Of a stretch of DNA of 64,000 nucleotides, positions 32,524 through 42,560 are shown one piece after another. A model generated the notes under the pieces. It was not told the DNA's origin. It saw nothing but the letters and a program-made list of their open reading frames with translations, and ran no database searches. Position numbers and translations under genes: made by a program. Location: the NCBI RefSeq assembly GCF_008086175.1, contig NZ_VSKM01000006.1, forward strand, positions 124,001-188,000, given 5' to 3'. This DNA is from Bizionia saleffrena. Its GTDB lineage: Bacteria > Bacteroidota > Bacteroidia > Flavobacteriales > Flavobacteriaceae. Positions within the stretch are counted from its first letter, which is position 1, and each line of letters starts with the position of its first letter.

Positions 32524-34323
32524 ATGGCTAAGATTATAAACATCGCAATTATTGCACACGTAGATCACGGGAAAACAACGTTGGTAGACAAGATTATGTA
32601 CCACTGTCAACTGTTTCGTGAGAACGAAAATAAAGGAGATTTAATTCTTGATAATAACGATATCGAGCGAGAGCGTGGTATTACGATTACGTCTAAAAAC
32701 GTGTCTGTTATCTATAAGGATACTAAGATTAATATTATCGATACTCCTGGTCACGCCGATTTTGGTGGTGAAGTTGAACGTGTTTTAAATATGGCCGATG
32801 GTGTTGTTTTATTAGTAGATGCTTTTGAAGGGCCAATGCCACAAACGCGTTTTGTACTACAAAAAGCAATTGATTTAGGGTTAAAACCTTGTGTCGTTAT
32901 TAATAAAGTAGATAAGGAAAACTGTACTCCAGATGAGGTACACGAAAAAGTGTTTGACTTAATGTTCGAATTAGGAGCAGAAGAGTGGCAGTTAGATTTC
33001 CCTGCAGTTTATGGTTCAGCTAAAAATAACTGGATGAGTGACGACTGGAGAAATGAAACGACTAACGTTGAACCATTATTAGATATGGTTGTAGAGCACG
33101 TACCGGTTCCAAAATTTGAAGAGGGTACAACGCAAATGTTAATTACTTCTCTAGATTTCTCTTCGTTTACAGGTCGTATAGCGATTGGTAGATTACAACG
33201 TGGAAAATTAGAAGAAGGACAACAAATTTCGTTAGTAAAACGTGATGGGTCTATTGCGAAAACTAGAGTTAAAGAACTTTTTATCTTTGAAGGGTTAGGT
33301 CGTATAAGAGTAGACAGTGTGCAAACAGGAGATATTTGTGCGGTTGTAGGTATTGAAGGTTTTGAGATTGGTGATACTATTGCTGATATAGAAAATCCTG
33401 AGGGATTAAAATCGATTGCGATCGATGAGCCTACAATGAGTATGTTATTTACTATTAACGATTCGCCTTTCTTTGGAAAAGACGGAAAGTTTGTTACGTC
33501 TCGACATATTAAAGAGCGTTTAGAAAGAGAATTAGAAAAAAACTTAGCACTAAGACTTGGTGAAACAGGTAGTGCCGATAAATTTATGGTGTATGGCCGT
33601 GGGGTATTACACTTATCGGTATTAATCGAAACGATGCGCCGTGAAGGGTACGAATTACAAATTGGGCAACCACAAGTAATTATAAAAGAAATTGATGGTG
33701 TTAAATGTGAACCTATCGAGGAATTAACTATTGACCTTCCTGAAACTGTTTCGGGTAGAGCGGTAGAGTTTGTAACTATGCGTCGCGGTGAAATGTTAAG
33801 TATGGTAGCAAAAGGAGATAGAATGATTTGCGAATTCTTAATTCCATCTCGTGGTATTATTGGTTTACGTAATCAATTATTAACGGCAACTGCGGGTGAG
33901 GCTATTATGGCACACCGTTATAAAGAATACCAACCGATAAAAGGAAGTATTCCAGGACGTGTTTCAGGATCTTTAGTATCTATGGAAAACGGAACGGCGA
34001 TTCCTTATTCTATCGATAAATTACAAGACAGAGGTAAATTCTTTGTAGAGCCAGGAGAAAATATTTACGAAGGTCAGGTTATTGGTGAGAACTCTCGTCA
34101 AGATGATATGGCTGTAAATATTACAAAAGCTAAAAAACAGAGTAACGTACGTTCTTCGGGAGCAGATGATAAAGCGAAAATTGTACCAGCAATTAAATTC
34201 TCTTTAGAAGAAGCTTTAGAATACATTCAAAAAGATGAGTATGTTGAAGTAACACCAAACCACTTACGTATTCGTAAAATTTGGTTAAAAGAAGCAGATC
34301 GTAAACGTAACAAGATTGTTTAA
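32524..34323 (+). CDS. typA: Ribosome-associated GTPase TypA/BipA
   Basis: 599 aa, the normal BipA length. G motifs: AHVDHGKTTL (10-19), RERGITI (switch I), DTPGHADFGGEVER, NKVDKENC. The EF-G-like domains follow, with ISPSRGIIGLRNQLLTATAGE-type C-terminal motif (ready visible as IPSRGIIGLRNQLLTATAG). It binds 70S ribosomes and supports large-subunit assembly and stress translation. Monocistronic with a strong terminator directly downstream. Confidence 0.97.
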   Translation: MAKIINIAIIAHVDHGKTTLVDKIMYHCQLFRENENKGDLILDNNDIERERGITITSKNVSVIYKDTKINIIDTPGHADFGGEVERVLNMADGVVLLVDAFEGPMPQTRFVLQKAIDLGLKPCVVINKVDKENCTPDEVHEKVFDLMFELGAEEWQLDFPAVYGSAKNNWMSDDWRNETTNVEPLLDMVVEHVPVPKFEEGTTQMLITSLDFSSFTGRIAIGRLQRGKLEEGQQISLVKRDGSIAKTRVKELFIFEGLGRIRVDSVQTGDICAVVGIEGFEIGDTIADIENPEGLKSIAIDEPTMSMLFTINDSPFFGKDGKFVTSRHIKERLERELEKNLALRLGETGSADKFMVYGRGVLHLSVLIETMRREGYELQIGQPQVIIKEIDGVKCEPIEELTIDLPETVSGRAVEFVTMRRGEMLSMVAKGDRMICEFLIPSRGIIGLRNQLLTATAGEAIMAHRYKEYQPIKGSIPGRVSGSLVSMENGTAIPYSIDKLQDRGKFFVEPGENIYEGQVIGENSRQDDMAVNITKAKKQSNVRSSGADDKAKIVPAIKFSLEEALEYIQKDEYVEVTPNHLRIRKIWLKEADRKRNKIV

Positions 34324-34346
34324 TTTACAGGCGCTTTAAACTATAT

Positions 34347-34383
34347 AAAAGAGGAACTCTACTACAGAGTTCCTCTTTTTTTA
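34347..34383 (+). terminator. typA terminator
   Basis: AAAAGAGGAACTCT / AGAGTTCCTCTTTT stem around ACTAC, followed by a T-tract. Confidence 0.9.
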
Positions 34384-34448
34384 TACCTGTAAATTTCAAT
34401 TCCATTTTGAATTAAGTTTTTCGCTATATTAACTTAAATTAAAATGCG

Positions 34449-34688
34449 ATGGAGTTATTTGGTATTACAGGTACAGAGTATGTTGGTTATTTGGCCTCTA
34501 TTATGGTTTTAGTATCGTTTATACTGAAAGATGTGGTAAAACTACGACGCGTTAATATGGTGGGCTGTTTCCTGTTTGTAGTGTATGGTTTTTTAATACC
34601 GTCGTTGCGCGTGGGTTTGCCAGTAATTATTGCTAATGGCGCTATATTTTTAGTTAATTTATACTATGCTGTTTTAAAACGACCTTAG
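34449..34688 (+). CDS. Small membrane protein, YgjV-like, 79 aa
   Basis: Three hydrophobic segments: EYVGYLASIMVLVSFILKDV, VNMVGCFLFVVYGFLIPS, and GLPVIIANGAIFLVNLYYAV. A basic KLRRVN loop lies between helices 1 and 2. The spacing matches the small YgjV/inner membrane family (MtN3-like half). Monocistronic. The function of the family is not known. Confidence 0.65.
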   Translation: MELFGITGTEYVGYLASIMVLVSFILKDVVKLRRVNMVGCFLFVVYGFLIPSLRVGLPVIIANGAIFLVNLYYAVLKRP

Positions 34689-34813
34689 TTTTAGACCAGA
34701 AGTACGACAGCCTTTTAGTAAACTGCGTGCGAAGTAATTTTTAGGCGCGTGTTCTAAGTGTTCTTTTTTAAGAAAGTCTGCTAAGATTTTCTATATTTAC
34801 AAAAAACACTTAT

Positions 34814-35020
34814 ATGTACAGTCTTTATTTCGATCCAGGATTAGGAGCTATGATTCTTCAAGCTGCAATAGCGGCCGTAGCTGGAATTATATTGTTTTCT
34901 AAAAGCGTGATGTATAAAATTAAATTGCTTTTAGGGCTATCAAAAAAAGAGGACGATTTGTTTGACGATATTAATGTCGACGATTCTGAGACCGAAAACA
35001 AACCAGGTAGTGACCAGTAA
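34814..35020 (+). CDS. Small membrane protein at the head of the polysaccharide cluster, 68 aa
   Basis: MYSLYFDPGLGAMILQAAIA starts a protein with one N-terminal transmembrane helix, a basic KIKLLLGLSKK segment and an acidic tail (DDLFDDINVDDSETEN). Similar small proteins precede the NoeA-like methyltransferase in other surface-sugar clusters. It overlaps the methyltransferase gene by 47 bases in another frame. Function unknown. Confidence 0.6.
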   Translation: MYSLYFDPGLGAMILQAAIAAVAGIILFSKSVMYKIKLLLGLSKKEDDLFDDINVDDSETENKPGSDQ

Positions 35021-36401
35021 AGCTATTCATTCGTCTTCGTTTAGAGATCCTTCGGGTTACGTGTTTACCGACAATGGCGTTATTAAGCGCGTTATTAATC
35101 CTGTTTATTTCGACCAATATAAGCAACTGAAGTCTTCGGGGTTTTTTAAAACCCTTTTTAAAAACGAACTTTTAGTAATGCATAAAGAGTTGTCGGCTTC
35201 AGACGATGAGATTATTATTCAGCCGGAAAATATTCCGTTTATTACTTATCCTTATGAGTGGTGTTTTAATCAATATAAAGAAGCGGCATTATTAACGTTG
35301 AAGCTTCAGAAGTTTTGCTTAGAACATCAGTTTTCTTTAAAGGATGCCTCGGCTTTCAATATTACGTTTCACAACGGAAAGGCGATTTTTATCGATACGT
35401 TATCCTTCGATTTTTATCAAGAAAACACCCCGTGGCGTGCCTATAAACAGTTTATAACTCATTTTCTAGGGCCTTTGGTATTAGCTCATTTTCACGGTTC
35501 GGAAATGTTAAAATTGTCAAACAATTTTCTCGATGGTATTCCTGTAAAAACAATCGCATCGTTATTGCCATTTAAGACTAAACTCAACCCGTTTTTATAT
35601 TCAAACATTCACTTGTTAGCAAAGTTTGAAGATAAGCATAATGAAGATTATAAGGGTGAGGCGAAAGCTGCAGAGTTGTCTAAAAAAGGACAACTAAATA
35701 TTATTGAAAGCCTATATAACTACATTAAAAAACTGGAGCTTAAAGAACCCTCAGAGTGGGGAGAATATTATAATAAAACCAATTATACAGATGATGCTTT
35801 TGTTTTAAAATCGACGATTATAAACCAATGGGTAGCATCACTTAATACTAAAACATTAATAGATGTTGGGGGCAACGACGGTACTTTTGTAAGACGTATT
35901 GCCGCAACTTTGCAACACGCTTTGGTATGTGATATAGATAATAATGCTGTAGATTTTAATTATAAGCAAATAAAGAAAAACAAAGAAACTTACATTACTC
36001 CCTTTGTTTTAGACGTTTTAAATCCCTCTGCGGCTATCGGTTTTAATAATCAAGAAAGGCAGTCGTTTATAGAGCGTATTGCTGCTTTTAAACCCGATGT
36101 AACATTGGCATTGGCAGTAATTCACCATATGTCTTTATCGGGGAATGTTCCTTTTAAAAATTCGGCAGCTTTTTTTGCTTCGTTTTCAAAACATCTCATT
36201 ATCGAGTTTCCGGAGCGCGACGATTCTTGGGTACAACGACTATTAAAATCTAAAGGCGAGTTTGAGTCTTATTTTGATTTTTATAATCTAGATAATTTTA
36301 TAGCGAGTTATAGTTCATACTATACTATTGTAGAACAAAAAAATATTGAAGGTTCTAAGCGAACGTTATTCTTATTAAAACGTAAAGATGAATACAATTA
36401 G
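34974..36401 (+). CDS. SAM-dependent methyltransferase with NoeA-like N-terminal region
   Basis: 475 aa from ATG 34974; a TTG four codons earlier is the alternative. The N-terminal half has a kinase-fold-like signature DASAFNITFHNGKAIFIDTLSF (split: DASAFNITF, then FIDTLSFD) as in nodulation protein NoeA. The C-terminal class I methyltransferase domain has LIDVGGNDGTFVRR (about 296-309), VCDIDNNAVDFN and LALAVIHHM. The pairing suggests methylation of a sugar or glycolipid during surface glycan synthesis. The stop overlaps the next gene by 14 bases. Confidence 0.75.
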   Translation: MSTILRPKTNQVVTSKAIHSSSFRDPSGYVFTDNGVIKRVINPVYFDQYKQLKSSGFFKTLFKNELLVMHKELSASDDEIIIQPENIPFITYPYEWCFNQYKEAALLTLKLQKFCLEHQFSLKDASAFNITFHNGKAIFIDTLSFDFYQENTPWRAYKQFITHFLGPLVLAHFHGSEMLKLSNNFLDGIPVKTIASLLPFKTKLNPFLYSNIHLLAKFEDKHNEDYKGEAKAAELSKKGQLNIIESLYNYIKKLELKEPSEWGEYYNKTNYTDDAFVLKSTIINQWVASLNTKTLIDVGGNDGTFVRRIAATLQHALVCDIDNNAVDFNYKQIKKNKETYITPFVLDVLNPSAAIGFNNQERQSFIERIAAFKPDVTLALAVIHHMSLSGNVPFKNSAAFFASFSKHLIIEFPERDDSWVQRLLKSKGEFESYFDFYNLDNFIASYSSYYTIVEQKNIEGSKRTLFLLKRKDEYN

Positions 36402-37878
36402 AGTACTATTTTATGCCTTTATCGACAGTGAAAAACAATACCCTCTTTTAGCGGCATTTGCTTCAGGATTATATCCGCTTTTGTACTATTATAATGCAAA
36501 CTTCACCCTTATCAACTCATGGAGTCAGTTTGCTTTTTTTATAAGTCTGTTTTTAATACTTCCAATGGTGGTGTTTTATGTGGCTTACGTTGTTATTAAT
36601 AAAATCAACGGGTTAAAAAAGTACGGCAGTCATCTCTTAGCTATATTAAACTTCTCTTGGCTAGGCTTTTTAATTCTGTTAAGTACCGAAGGCTTGAAGT
36701 TAAAACTATTGGCTGTCATTTTAGTGATCGCCTTTATTCTGGGTTTTATTTTGCATAACCATTTAAAGAAGGCCGTGGTACTACAGTTGCTATTAGCAGC
36801 TTTTGTAGCTGTTAAGCTTATTCCTGATGCCCACAGACACCTTACATATACCGATGATTGGGCGAAACAACCAGATGCTATCGAAGAGGCTGTGTTTAAA
36901 AAGAAACCAAATATATATGTTATACAACCTGATGGCTATGCTAATTTTTCGGAATTAAGAAAAGCACCTTATAATTTTAATAATAATGAGTTTGAACAAT
37001 TCTTAAGTACCAGTGGGTTTAAATTATATGAGGGCTTTAGAAGTAACTATTATTCGACATTAAGTTCTAATAGTTCTATGTTTTCAATGAAGCATCATTA
37101 CTATAACACTCCAAAAAAAGGAGCCAACGAAGTCTACAATTCTAGGAAAACCATTGTTGGGAGTAATCCCGTGTTAACGGTCTTAAAAAACAATGGTTAT
37201 AAGACTTTTTTAATGTTACATAAATCTTATTTATTAGTTAATAGAGCGAAATTAGGATACGACTATTGTAATATCGGTCATAGTGAATTATCTTTTATGG
37301 CGAGAGGGTTTGGTGTGGTTAAAGATGTTGAAAGTGAATTGCCTTCAGTAATAAAAAATAATGCGACGACTACTAATTTCTTTTTTATAGAACAGATGTC
37401 GCCAAGTCATATTTCTACTTATAAATCTGATTCTAAAGGCAAAGATGAAGAGCGCGAAGGCTATTTAAAATCCTTGGAAAAAGCAAATGTTTGGTTGAAA
37501 AGTATTGTGCGTACTATTGAAGATAACGATAAAAATGCTATTGTAATAATAGCCGCGGATCACGGCGGGTTTGTTGGATTGGACTATACATTCCAGTCAA
37601 AAACAAAACAAGAAGATAGCTCCTTAGTGACATCAGTTTTTACAACACTGTTTGCCGTTAAGTGGCCAGACAATAAAGCGCCAGATTATGACGATAGATT
37701 AAAAACAAATGTTAATATATTTAGAGTATTGTTTTCGTATTTAAGTGAAGATGAGTCTTATTTAAATGCGCTACAGGAGGATAAAAGCTATCTTGTTATT
37801 GAGAAAGGATCGCCCTTTGGTGTTTATGAAAGTATAGACGAAAATGGAACCGTTGTTTTTAAAAAGCTTTCCAAATAA
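36388..37878 (+). CDS. Membrane-anchored sulfatase-superfamily (alkaline phosphatase fold) enzyme
   Basis: 496 aa. Four to five N-terminal transmembrane helices (residues 15-150) are followed by a large external catalytic domain of the sulfatase/phosphoethanolamine-transferase type. KPNIYVIQPDGYANFSEL holds the metal Asp, NYYSTLSSNSSMFS is the nucleophile region, and IVIIAADHGGFVG the DHG metal motif. It could add or remove phosphate-linked groups on the surface polysaccharide. The start overlaps the methyltransferase end, so it is co-translated. Confidence 0.8.
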   Translation: MNTIRVLFYAFIDSEKQYPLLAAFASGLYPLLYYYNANFTLINSWSQFAFFISLFLILPMVVFYVAYVVINKINGLKKYGSHLLAILNFSWLGFLILLSTEGLKLKLLAVILVIAFILGFILHNHLKKAVVLQLLLAAFVAVKLIPDAHRHLTYTDDWAKQPDAIEEAVFKKKPNIYVIQPDGYANFSELRKAPYNFNNNEFEQFLSTSGFKLYEGFRSNYYSTLSSNSSMFSMKHHYYNTPKKGANEVYNSRKTIVGSNPVLTVLKNNGYKTFLMLHKSYLLVNRAKLGYDYCNIGHSELSFMARGFGVVKDVESELPSVIKNNATTTNFFFIEQMSPSHISTYKSDSKGKDEEREGYLKSLEKANVWLKSIVRTIEDNDKNAIVIIAADHGGFVGLDYTFQSKTKQEDSSLVTSVFTTLFAVKWPDNKAPDYDDRLKTNVNIFRVLFSYLSEDESYLNALQEDKSYLVIEKGSPFGVYESIDENGTVVFKKLSK

Positions 37879-37942
37879 AATAGCGCACTTTTTATAATTA
37901 AATGAGTACTTTCAGTTTTTAAAAATCTAATTTCTAAACGCT

Positions 37943-38914
37943 ATTTTTTCAGTACAACCATACCACCCCGTCCACAAGCAACTTTGGAATACTTTTATTT
38001 CGGAAGCCAAGAACGCCACATTTTTATTTCATCGCGATTTTATGGAGTATCATAGTGATCGCTTTAAAGAGGCTTCGCTATTGGTATTTAAAAATGAAAA
38101 ACTAGTCGCTATTTTTCCTGCGAATAAAGTCGGTAATACGGTGATATCGCATCAAGGATTAACGTATGGCGGATTGCTATTTGATAAGAAGCTAAAATTT
38201 AATAACGTGTTAGCTATTTTTAGAGCCGTATTAAAACAATTATCAGATGCCAAAATCACCACTTTAGGCTTAAAATTATTACCCCATATTTATGCGAGTT
38301 CACCCAACGATGAGCTCAACTACCTTATGTTTATTCTGCAAGCAAAATTAGAGCGTCGCGATGTGCTATCGGTACTACAACTTTCAGAAGCGGTTAAGCG
38401 GTCTAAAGATAGGAAAGAAGGCTGTAAACGCGGACTTAAAATGGGATTGGTAGTAAAAGAAGAACAGCAACTAGGCGGCTTCTGGAAAGACCTTTTAGAA
38501 GTGAATTTAAAAGATAAGTACGCTACAAAACCGGTGCATAGTCTCGAGGAAATTCAACAACTTAAGTCCGATTTTCCTGAAGCTATTCGTCAGTTTAATG
38601 TGTATTATAAAGACGAATTAGTCGCAGGGACTACCATTTTTGAAACCGAGCACGTGGCCCATTCACAATACATCTCAGGAAATCAAGATAATAATAAATT
38701 AGGAAGTTTAGACTTTTTACATTGCCACTTAATCGATACGGTTTTTAAAGACAAAAGGTATTTCGATTTTGGTATTTCTAATGAGAATTCCGGTAAAAAT
38801 ATAAATACAGGACTGCTTTATTGGAAAGAAGGCTTTGGTGCGCGTGCTATTTCTCAAGATTTTTATAGTATACAAACCAGTAAATACACACTTTTAGATT
38901 CCGTTTTATTATGA
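37943..38914 (+). CDS. GNAT/FemAB-like acyltransferase, probably with an ATT start
   Basis: The frame is open upstream of the first ATG (38042) to an ATT at 37943. The 33 extra codons ([20 protein letters not shown], then [12 protein letters not shown]) give exactly the N-terminus expected for this family (…[30 protein letters not shown]). The C-terminal GNAT half has [37 protein letters not shown]. It likely acylates a sugar or peptide precursor, and next to FdtB it is a candidate N-acyltransferase. Its stop overlaps the FdtB-type gene (ATGA). Confidence 0.65.
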   Translation: MFSVQPYHPVHKQLWNTFISEAKNATFLFHRDFMEYHSDRFKEASLLVFKNEKLVAIFPANKVGNTVISHQGLTYGGLLFDKKLKFNNVLAIFRAVLKQLSDAKITTLGLKLLPHIYASSPNDELNYLMFILQAKLERRDVLSVLQLSEAVKRSKDRKEGCKRGLKMGLVVKEEQQLGGFWKDLLEVNLKDKYATKPVHSLEEIQQLKSDFPEAIRQFNVYYKDELVAGTTIFETEHVAHSQYISGNQDNNKLGSLDFLHCHLIDTVFKDKRYFDFGISNENSGKNINTGLLYWKEGFGARAISQDFYSIQTSKYTLLDSVLL

Positions 38915-40011
38915 TTAAATTTTTAGACTTACACAAAATAAATGCGCGATTCCATACGCTATTTCAAGAACAATTTACACAGTTTTTAAATTCTGGTTAT
39001 TACGTTTTAGGGGAAGGCGTCTCGCAATTTGAAACCGATTTTGCTGCCTATTGTGGGTCTAAGCACGCTATAGGTGTTAGTAATGGTCTCGATGCGTTAT
39101 TACTTATTTTTAAAGGTTATTTAGAACTCGGTATTTTACAAAAAGGGGATGAAGTCTTGGTGCCGGCCAATACGTACATCGCCTCAATTATTGCTATTAT
39201 TAATTCGGGATTAAACCCTGTGTTTGTAGAGCCAAATAGCGCAACTTTTAATATAGAATCCTTGACCATCGAGGCGCATATAACACCAAAAACTAAAGCC
39301 ATTTTAGCGGTGCATTTATATGGGCAACTTTGTAATATGAAAGCCATACAATATTTGTGTAAAACACATAATTTACTTTTAATAGAAGATGCGGCACAAG
39401 CGCACGGAGCAGAAGATGATGAAGGTATTCGTGCGGGTAATTTTGGCGCGGCAGCAGCTTTTAGCTTCTATCCTAGTAAAAACCTAGGAGCGTTAGGAGA
39501 CGCTGGTGCTGTAACCACAAAAAACGAAGAACTAGCAACCGTTATTAAACAATTACGTAATTACGGTACTTCTTCTAAGTATGTAAATGAGCGACTAGGT
39601 ACTAATAACCGGTTAGACGATATACAAGCCCGGTTTCTAAAAGTAAAATTAAATATTTTAGACGACGATAATGATAAAAGGCGTGCTGTTGCCAAACGGT
39701 ATTTACAGCGTATTGCCAATGAAAAAGTGACGCTGCCCTACTATAGCGGCACTAAAAACCACGTGTTTCACTTGTTTGTCGTTCTGGTGCAAAATCGCGA
39801 AGCATTTATAAACTATTTAAAAGAAAATGGCGTGGAAACAGCTGTCCATTATCCTATTCCTCCACACCACCAAAAGGCGTTAAAAGCTTACAAAGAATTG
39901 TCTTTGCCTATCACCGAAAAGATACATCAAAATTGTGTTAGTTTACCAATAAGTCCGGTGTTGCAAATCAGTGAAGTCGATAAAATAATAGACCTCGTAA
40001 ATGACTTTTAA
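38911..40011 (+). CDS. DegT/DnrJ/EryC1/StrS (FdtB/QdtB-type) sugar aminotransferase
   Basis: 366 aa PLP enzyme. Motifs: [40 protein letters not shown] (PLP-ring Asp), [17 protein letters not shown] (catalytic Lys about 190), [12 protein letters not shown] and [10 protein letters not shown]. It is most like enzymes that transaminate 3-keto-6-deoxyhexoses to Fuc3N/Qui3N. An FdtA-type ketoisomerase is encoded at 43667 in the same cluster, supporting a dTDP-3-amino-3,6-dideoxyhexose pathway. It overlaps the acyltransferase gene by 4 bp and abuts the flippase gene. Confidence 0.88.
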   Translation: MIKFLDLHKINARFHTLFQEQFTQFLNSGYYVLGEGVSQFETDFAAYCGSKHAIGVSNGLDALLLIFKGYLELGILQKGDEVLVPANTYIASIIAIINSGLNPVFVEPNSATFNIESLTIEAHITPKTKAILAVHLYGQLCNMKAIQYLCKTHNLLLIEDAAQAHGAEDDEGIRAGNFGAAAAFSFYPSKNLGALGDAGAVTTKNEELATVIKQLRNYGTSSKYVNERLGTNNRLDDIQARFLKVKLNILDDDNDKRRAVAKRYLQRIANEKVTLPYYSGTKNHVFHLFVVLVQNREAFINYLKENGVETAVHYPIPPHHQKALKAYKELSLPITEKIHQNCVSLPISPVLQISEVDKIIDLVNDF

Positions 40012-41319
40012 TTGAAAAACATACTTCAATATTTAAACACGAATGTTTTAATTAAGATCGCATCGCTTAATTCTATTACTGTAGTTATTAAAATTATAGC
40101 AGGATTTTTAACCTCAAAAGTTATCGCTATCTTTTTGGGGGCTGAAGGTTTAGCGTTAGTTGGAAATTTAAGAAATTTTGTAACCGCAGCTCAAAGCTTT
40201 TCTATTTTGGGGCTTTATAATGGTGTTATAAAATATGTCGCACAGTTTAAAAATAATGCTGTAGCGTTAACTAAGACGTTATCTACTGTTTATTATTTGG
40301 GATTTATTTCTACATTTTTAGTGTCTTTTCTCTGTTATTTTAATGCGGATTTATTAAGTAGTCATATTTTTCAAGACTTTTACGATTTTGCATATATCAT
40401 AAAAATATTTGCTATTGCACTTCCGTTTTACGCACTAAATAGGCTTGTTTTTGCTATTTTAAATGGACTTTCTAAGTTTAAACATCTCATCTTTCTTAAC
40501 GGTTTAGGTCAGGTGCTCGGTGCTACGATTACCATTTTATTAATACGGCAACGGCAATTGGAAGGTGCCTTAATTGCAGTAGTGACAACAGAGGCTTTGC
40601 TTCTTTTAATTACGCTTATCGCCCTTTTTAAACAAAAGGGGTATCTCTCTAATTTTAAGCTACGCCGATTTAGCTTACAAGTTGTAAAACAATTAAGTTC
40701 TTATTCCGGGATGGCTTTGTTCTCAGCGCTTTTAATTCCTTTTGTAGCGCTTAGTATTCGTACGTATATTATAGATACTGTGAGTTTGGAAGACGCCGGT
40801 ATGTGGGAAGCTATTACGCGTATTTCTAAATATTATTTAATGTTTATTGGTTCGCTATTAACACTTTATGTGTTACCACGTTTTTCTGAAGTGACCACAG
40901 ATAAGGGATTCCGAAAAGAAGTTTTTCATTTCTATAAAACCATAATGCCTATTTTCGGGTTAGGACTTATTATTATTTATTTCTTACGACATTTTATTGT
41001 TCAGATTTTATTTACAAAGGAATTTATACCCGTAGAAGATTTATTTTTATGGCAATTATTGGGTGATTTTGTTAAAGTATTAGCACTTGTTATCTCCTAT
41101 CAGTTTATAGCTAAAAAAATGTTTTGGCACTATATATTAACCGAAGCCTTTTCACTTGGAGTATTGTATTTTTCTAGTTTATATTTTATAGACCATTATG
41201 GCGTAAAAGGAGCAACAATAGCACATTTTGTAACTTATGTTCTGTATTATAGTATCGTGTTACTTATTTTTGGCACCTCATTATTTGGTAATAGTCAGGA
41301 GCAAGTAGCGGACGTATAG
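40012..41319 (+). CDS. Wzx-type O-antigen flippase
   Basis: 435 aa with about 12 transmembrane helices and no large soluble domain. IASLNSITVVIKIIAGFLTS and KVIAIFLGAEGLALVGNLRN resemble Wzx/WzxE-type polysaccharide translocases of the MOP superfamily. The start is TTG at 40012, directly after the FdtB-type stop, matching the usual MKxxLxxLN N-terminus. It would move lipid-linked repeat units across the inner membrane. No Wzy polymerase is obvious in the window. Confidence 0.85.
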   Translation: MKNILQYLNTNVLIKIASLNSITVVIKIIAGFLTSKVIAIFLGAEGLALVGNLRNFVTAAQSFSILGLYNGVIKYVAQFKNNAVALTKTLSTVYYLGFISTFLVSFLCYFNADLLSSHIFQDFYDFAYIIKIFAIALPFYALNRLVFAILNGLSKFKHLIFLNGLGQVLGATITILLIRQRQLEGALIAVVTTEALLLLITLIALFKQKGYLSNFKLRRFSLQVVKQLSSYSGMALFSALLIPFVALSIRTYIIDTVSLEDAGMWEAITRISKYYLMFIGSLLTLYVLPRFSEVTTDKGFRKEVFHFYKTIMPIFGLGLIIIYFLRHFIVQILFTKEFIPVEDLFLWQLLGDFVKVLALVISYQFIAKKMFWHYILTEAFSLGVLYFSSLYFIDHYGVKGATIAHFVTYVLYYSIVLLIFGTSLFGNSQEQVADV

Positions 41320-41378
41320 AAGGCTCTTTAATACATAAGAGGCCTTTGTAATTTAGTATTTATAAGTGAAATAAGAGG

Positions 41379-42527
41379 TCAACTTTCGCTATGCGATACC
41401 CATTGGTTTACATATTGTTCTGCAACCGAAACGTAATGATGTTCTTTTTCGACAAAAGCTCTAGCGTTTTTAGAAATTTCTACAATCTTTTCCGGATTTA
41501 AAATAAGCCATTCTAATTTTGAGGCAATGTTTTGCGCATCAGGAAGTGCGTTAATTGCCACAGTGTCCTCTTCTAAATCATAAAGTTCTAACCATTCTTT
41601 TTCTGCCCCTGTAAAAACGACTTTTCCTTTTGCCATCGCTTCTAAAGCATTAAAACCTTGGTCGTAGGCGTAGACTTGATCTAAAAGAATATGAGCGTCA
41701 TTAAACGTGTTAATGTATTCGTGATACGGTAAACTTCTTACCGTAACGATTTTAACAGTATTGCCATATTTTTCTTGTATTATTTTCAAAGCGTCTTCAA
41801 AAATATCATTTCCTTTTTTATAATAATTATTATCATTAATACCGTGGAAAATTACAATCTTACCTGAGACATCTAAGGGTATAAATTTAAGTCTATCCGT
41901 ATTTATGGGATTAGGTATTAATCCTAAATACTTATCGTGATTATTTAAAGGGATATCGTAATCTAAGTCTGATGCTATAACGCCTTTAATGTTGCCATAA
42001 ATAAATCGATGCAGTGCGTAATAAGGAGGGGTAATGTACATTAAAGCGTGCCAAAACGCTTTTTTAGTTCCTTTTTTCTCAAAATAAGGCGTTAAAATTG
42101 AATATCTAAATTTCTTTTCATCCGCATATTTTACACTCACATAATCGGTACCACACGATAATAAAAAGACGTTTTTATTATGATCGAAAATAAACTGTAA
42201 TAGTTTAGTCTCTGTTTTAGGATGCGCTTTTATAGGACTTTCATTAATAAGTTGAACAACATCGTAATCGGTAAACTCTTTTTTAAAAGTATTAAATTGG
42301 CGTTCAATATCTCGCGACGTAATATCGGTTTTTGTAAGCTTATAAATAATACGTTTTATATAAAATAAGAGCCCCGAATTATAACGCATATTAAATTTTA
42401 CATCCACTTTAATTTTCTTAAAACCATCGCCGTTTCCAACCACCAGCGCGGTATGACCTAGAGCTTCTAGACCTTCTTTTAAAGTATAATGTAAAGCGTT
42501 ATATTCTCCAATTAATAAGATTTTCAT
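41379..42527 (-). CDS. Glycosyltransferase (GT4/GT-B type)
   Basis: 382 aa with GT-B architecture. The N-terminal Rossmann half is MKILLIGEYNALHYTLKEGL with DVVQLINESP and FLLSCGTDY. The C-terminal nucleotide-sugar half contains IVIFHGINDNNYYKKGNDIF and DQGFNALEAMAKGKVVFTG, the glycosyltransferase group 1 EAMA motif. It runs opposite to the rest of the cluster and is divergent, 33 bases apart, from the next glycosyltransferase. Donor and acceptor unknown. Confidence 0.8.
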   Translation of the reverse strand: MKILLIGEYNALHYTLKEGLEALGHTALVVGNGDGFKKIKVDVKFNMRYNSGLLFYIKRIIYKLTKTDITSRDIERQFNTFKKEFTDYDVVQLINESPIKAHPKTETKLLQFIFDHNKNVFLLSCGTDYVSVKYADEKKFRYSILTPYFEKKGTKKAFWHALMYITPPYYALHRFIYGNIKGVIASDLDYDIPLNNHDKYLGLIPNPINTDRLKFIPLDVSGKIVIFHGINDNNYYKKGNDIFEDALKIIQEKYGNTVKIVTVRSLPYHEYINTFNDAHILLDQVYAYDQGFNALEAMAKGKVVFTGAEKEWLELYDLEEDTVAINALPDAQNIASKLEWLILNPEKIVEISKNARAFVEKEHHYVSVAEQYVNQWVSHSES

Positions 42528-42531
42528 TCAC

Positions 42532-42539
42532 TATATTTG
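42532..42539 (+). promoter_or_regulatory. -7 element between divergent glycosyltransferase genes
   Basis: TATATTTG, 21 bases before the ATG at 42561, matches TAnnTTTG in a 33-base divergent gap. Confidence 0.45.
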
Positions 42540-42560
42540 TTGAAAGATCAATAAAAATAA

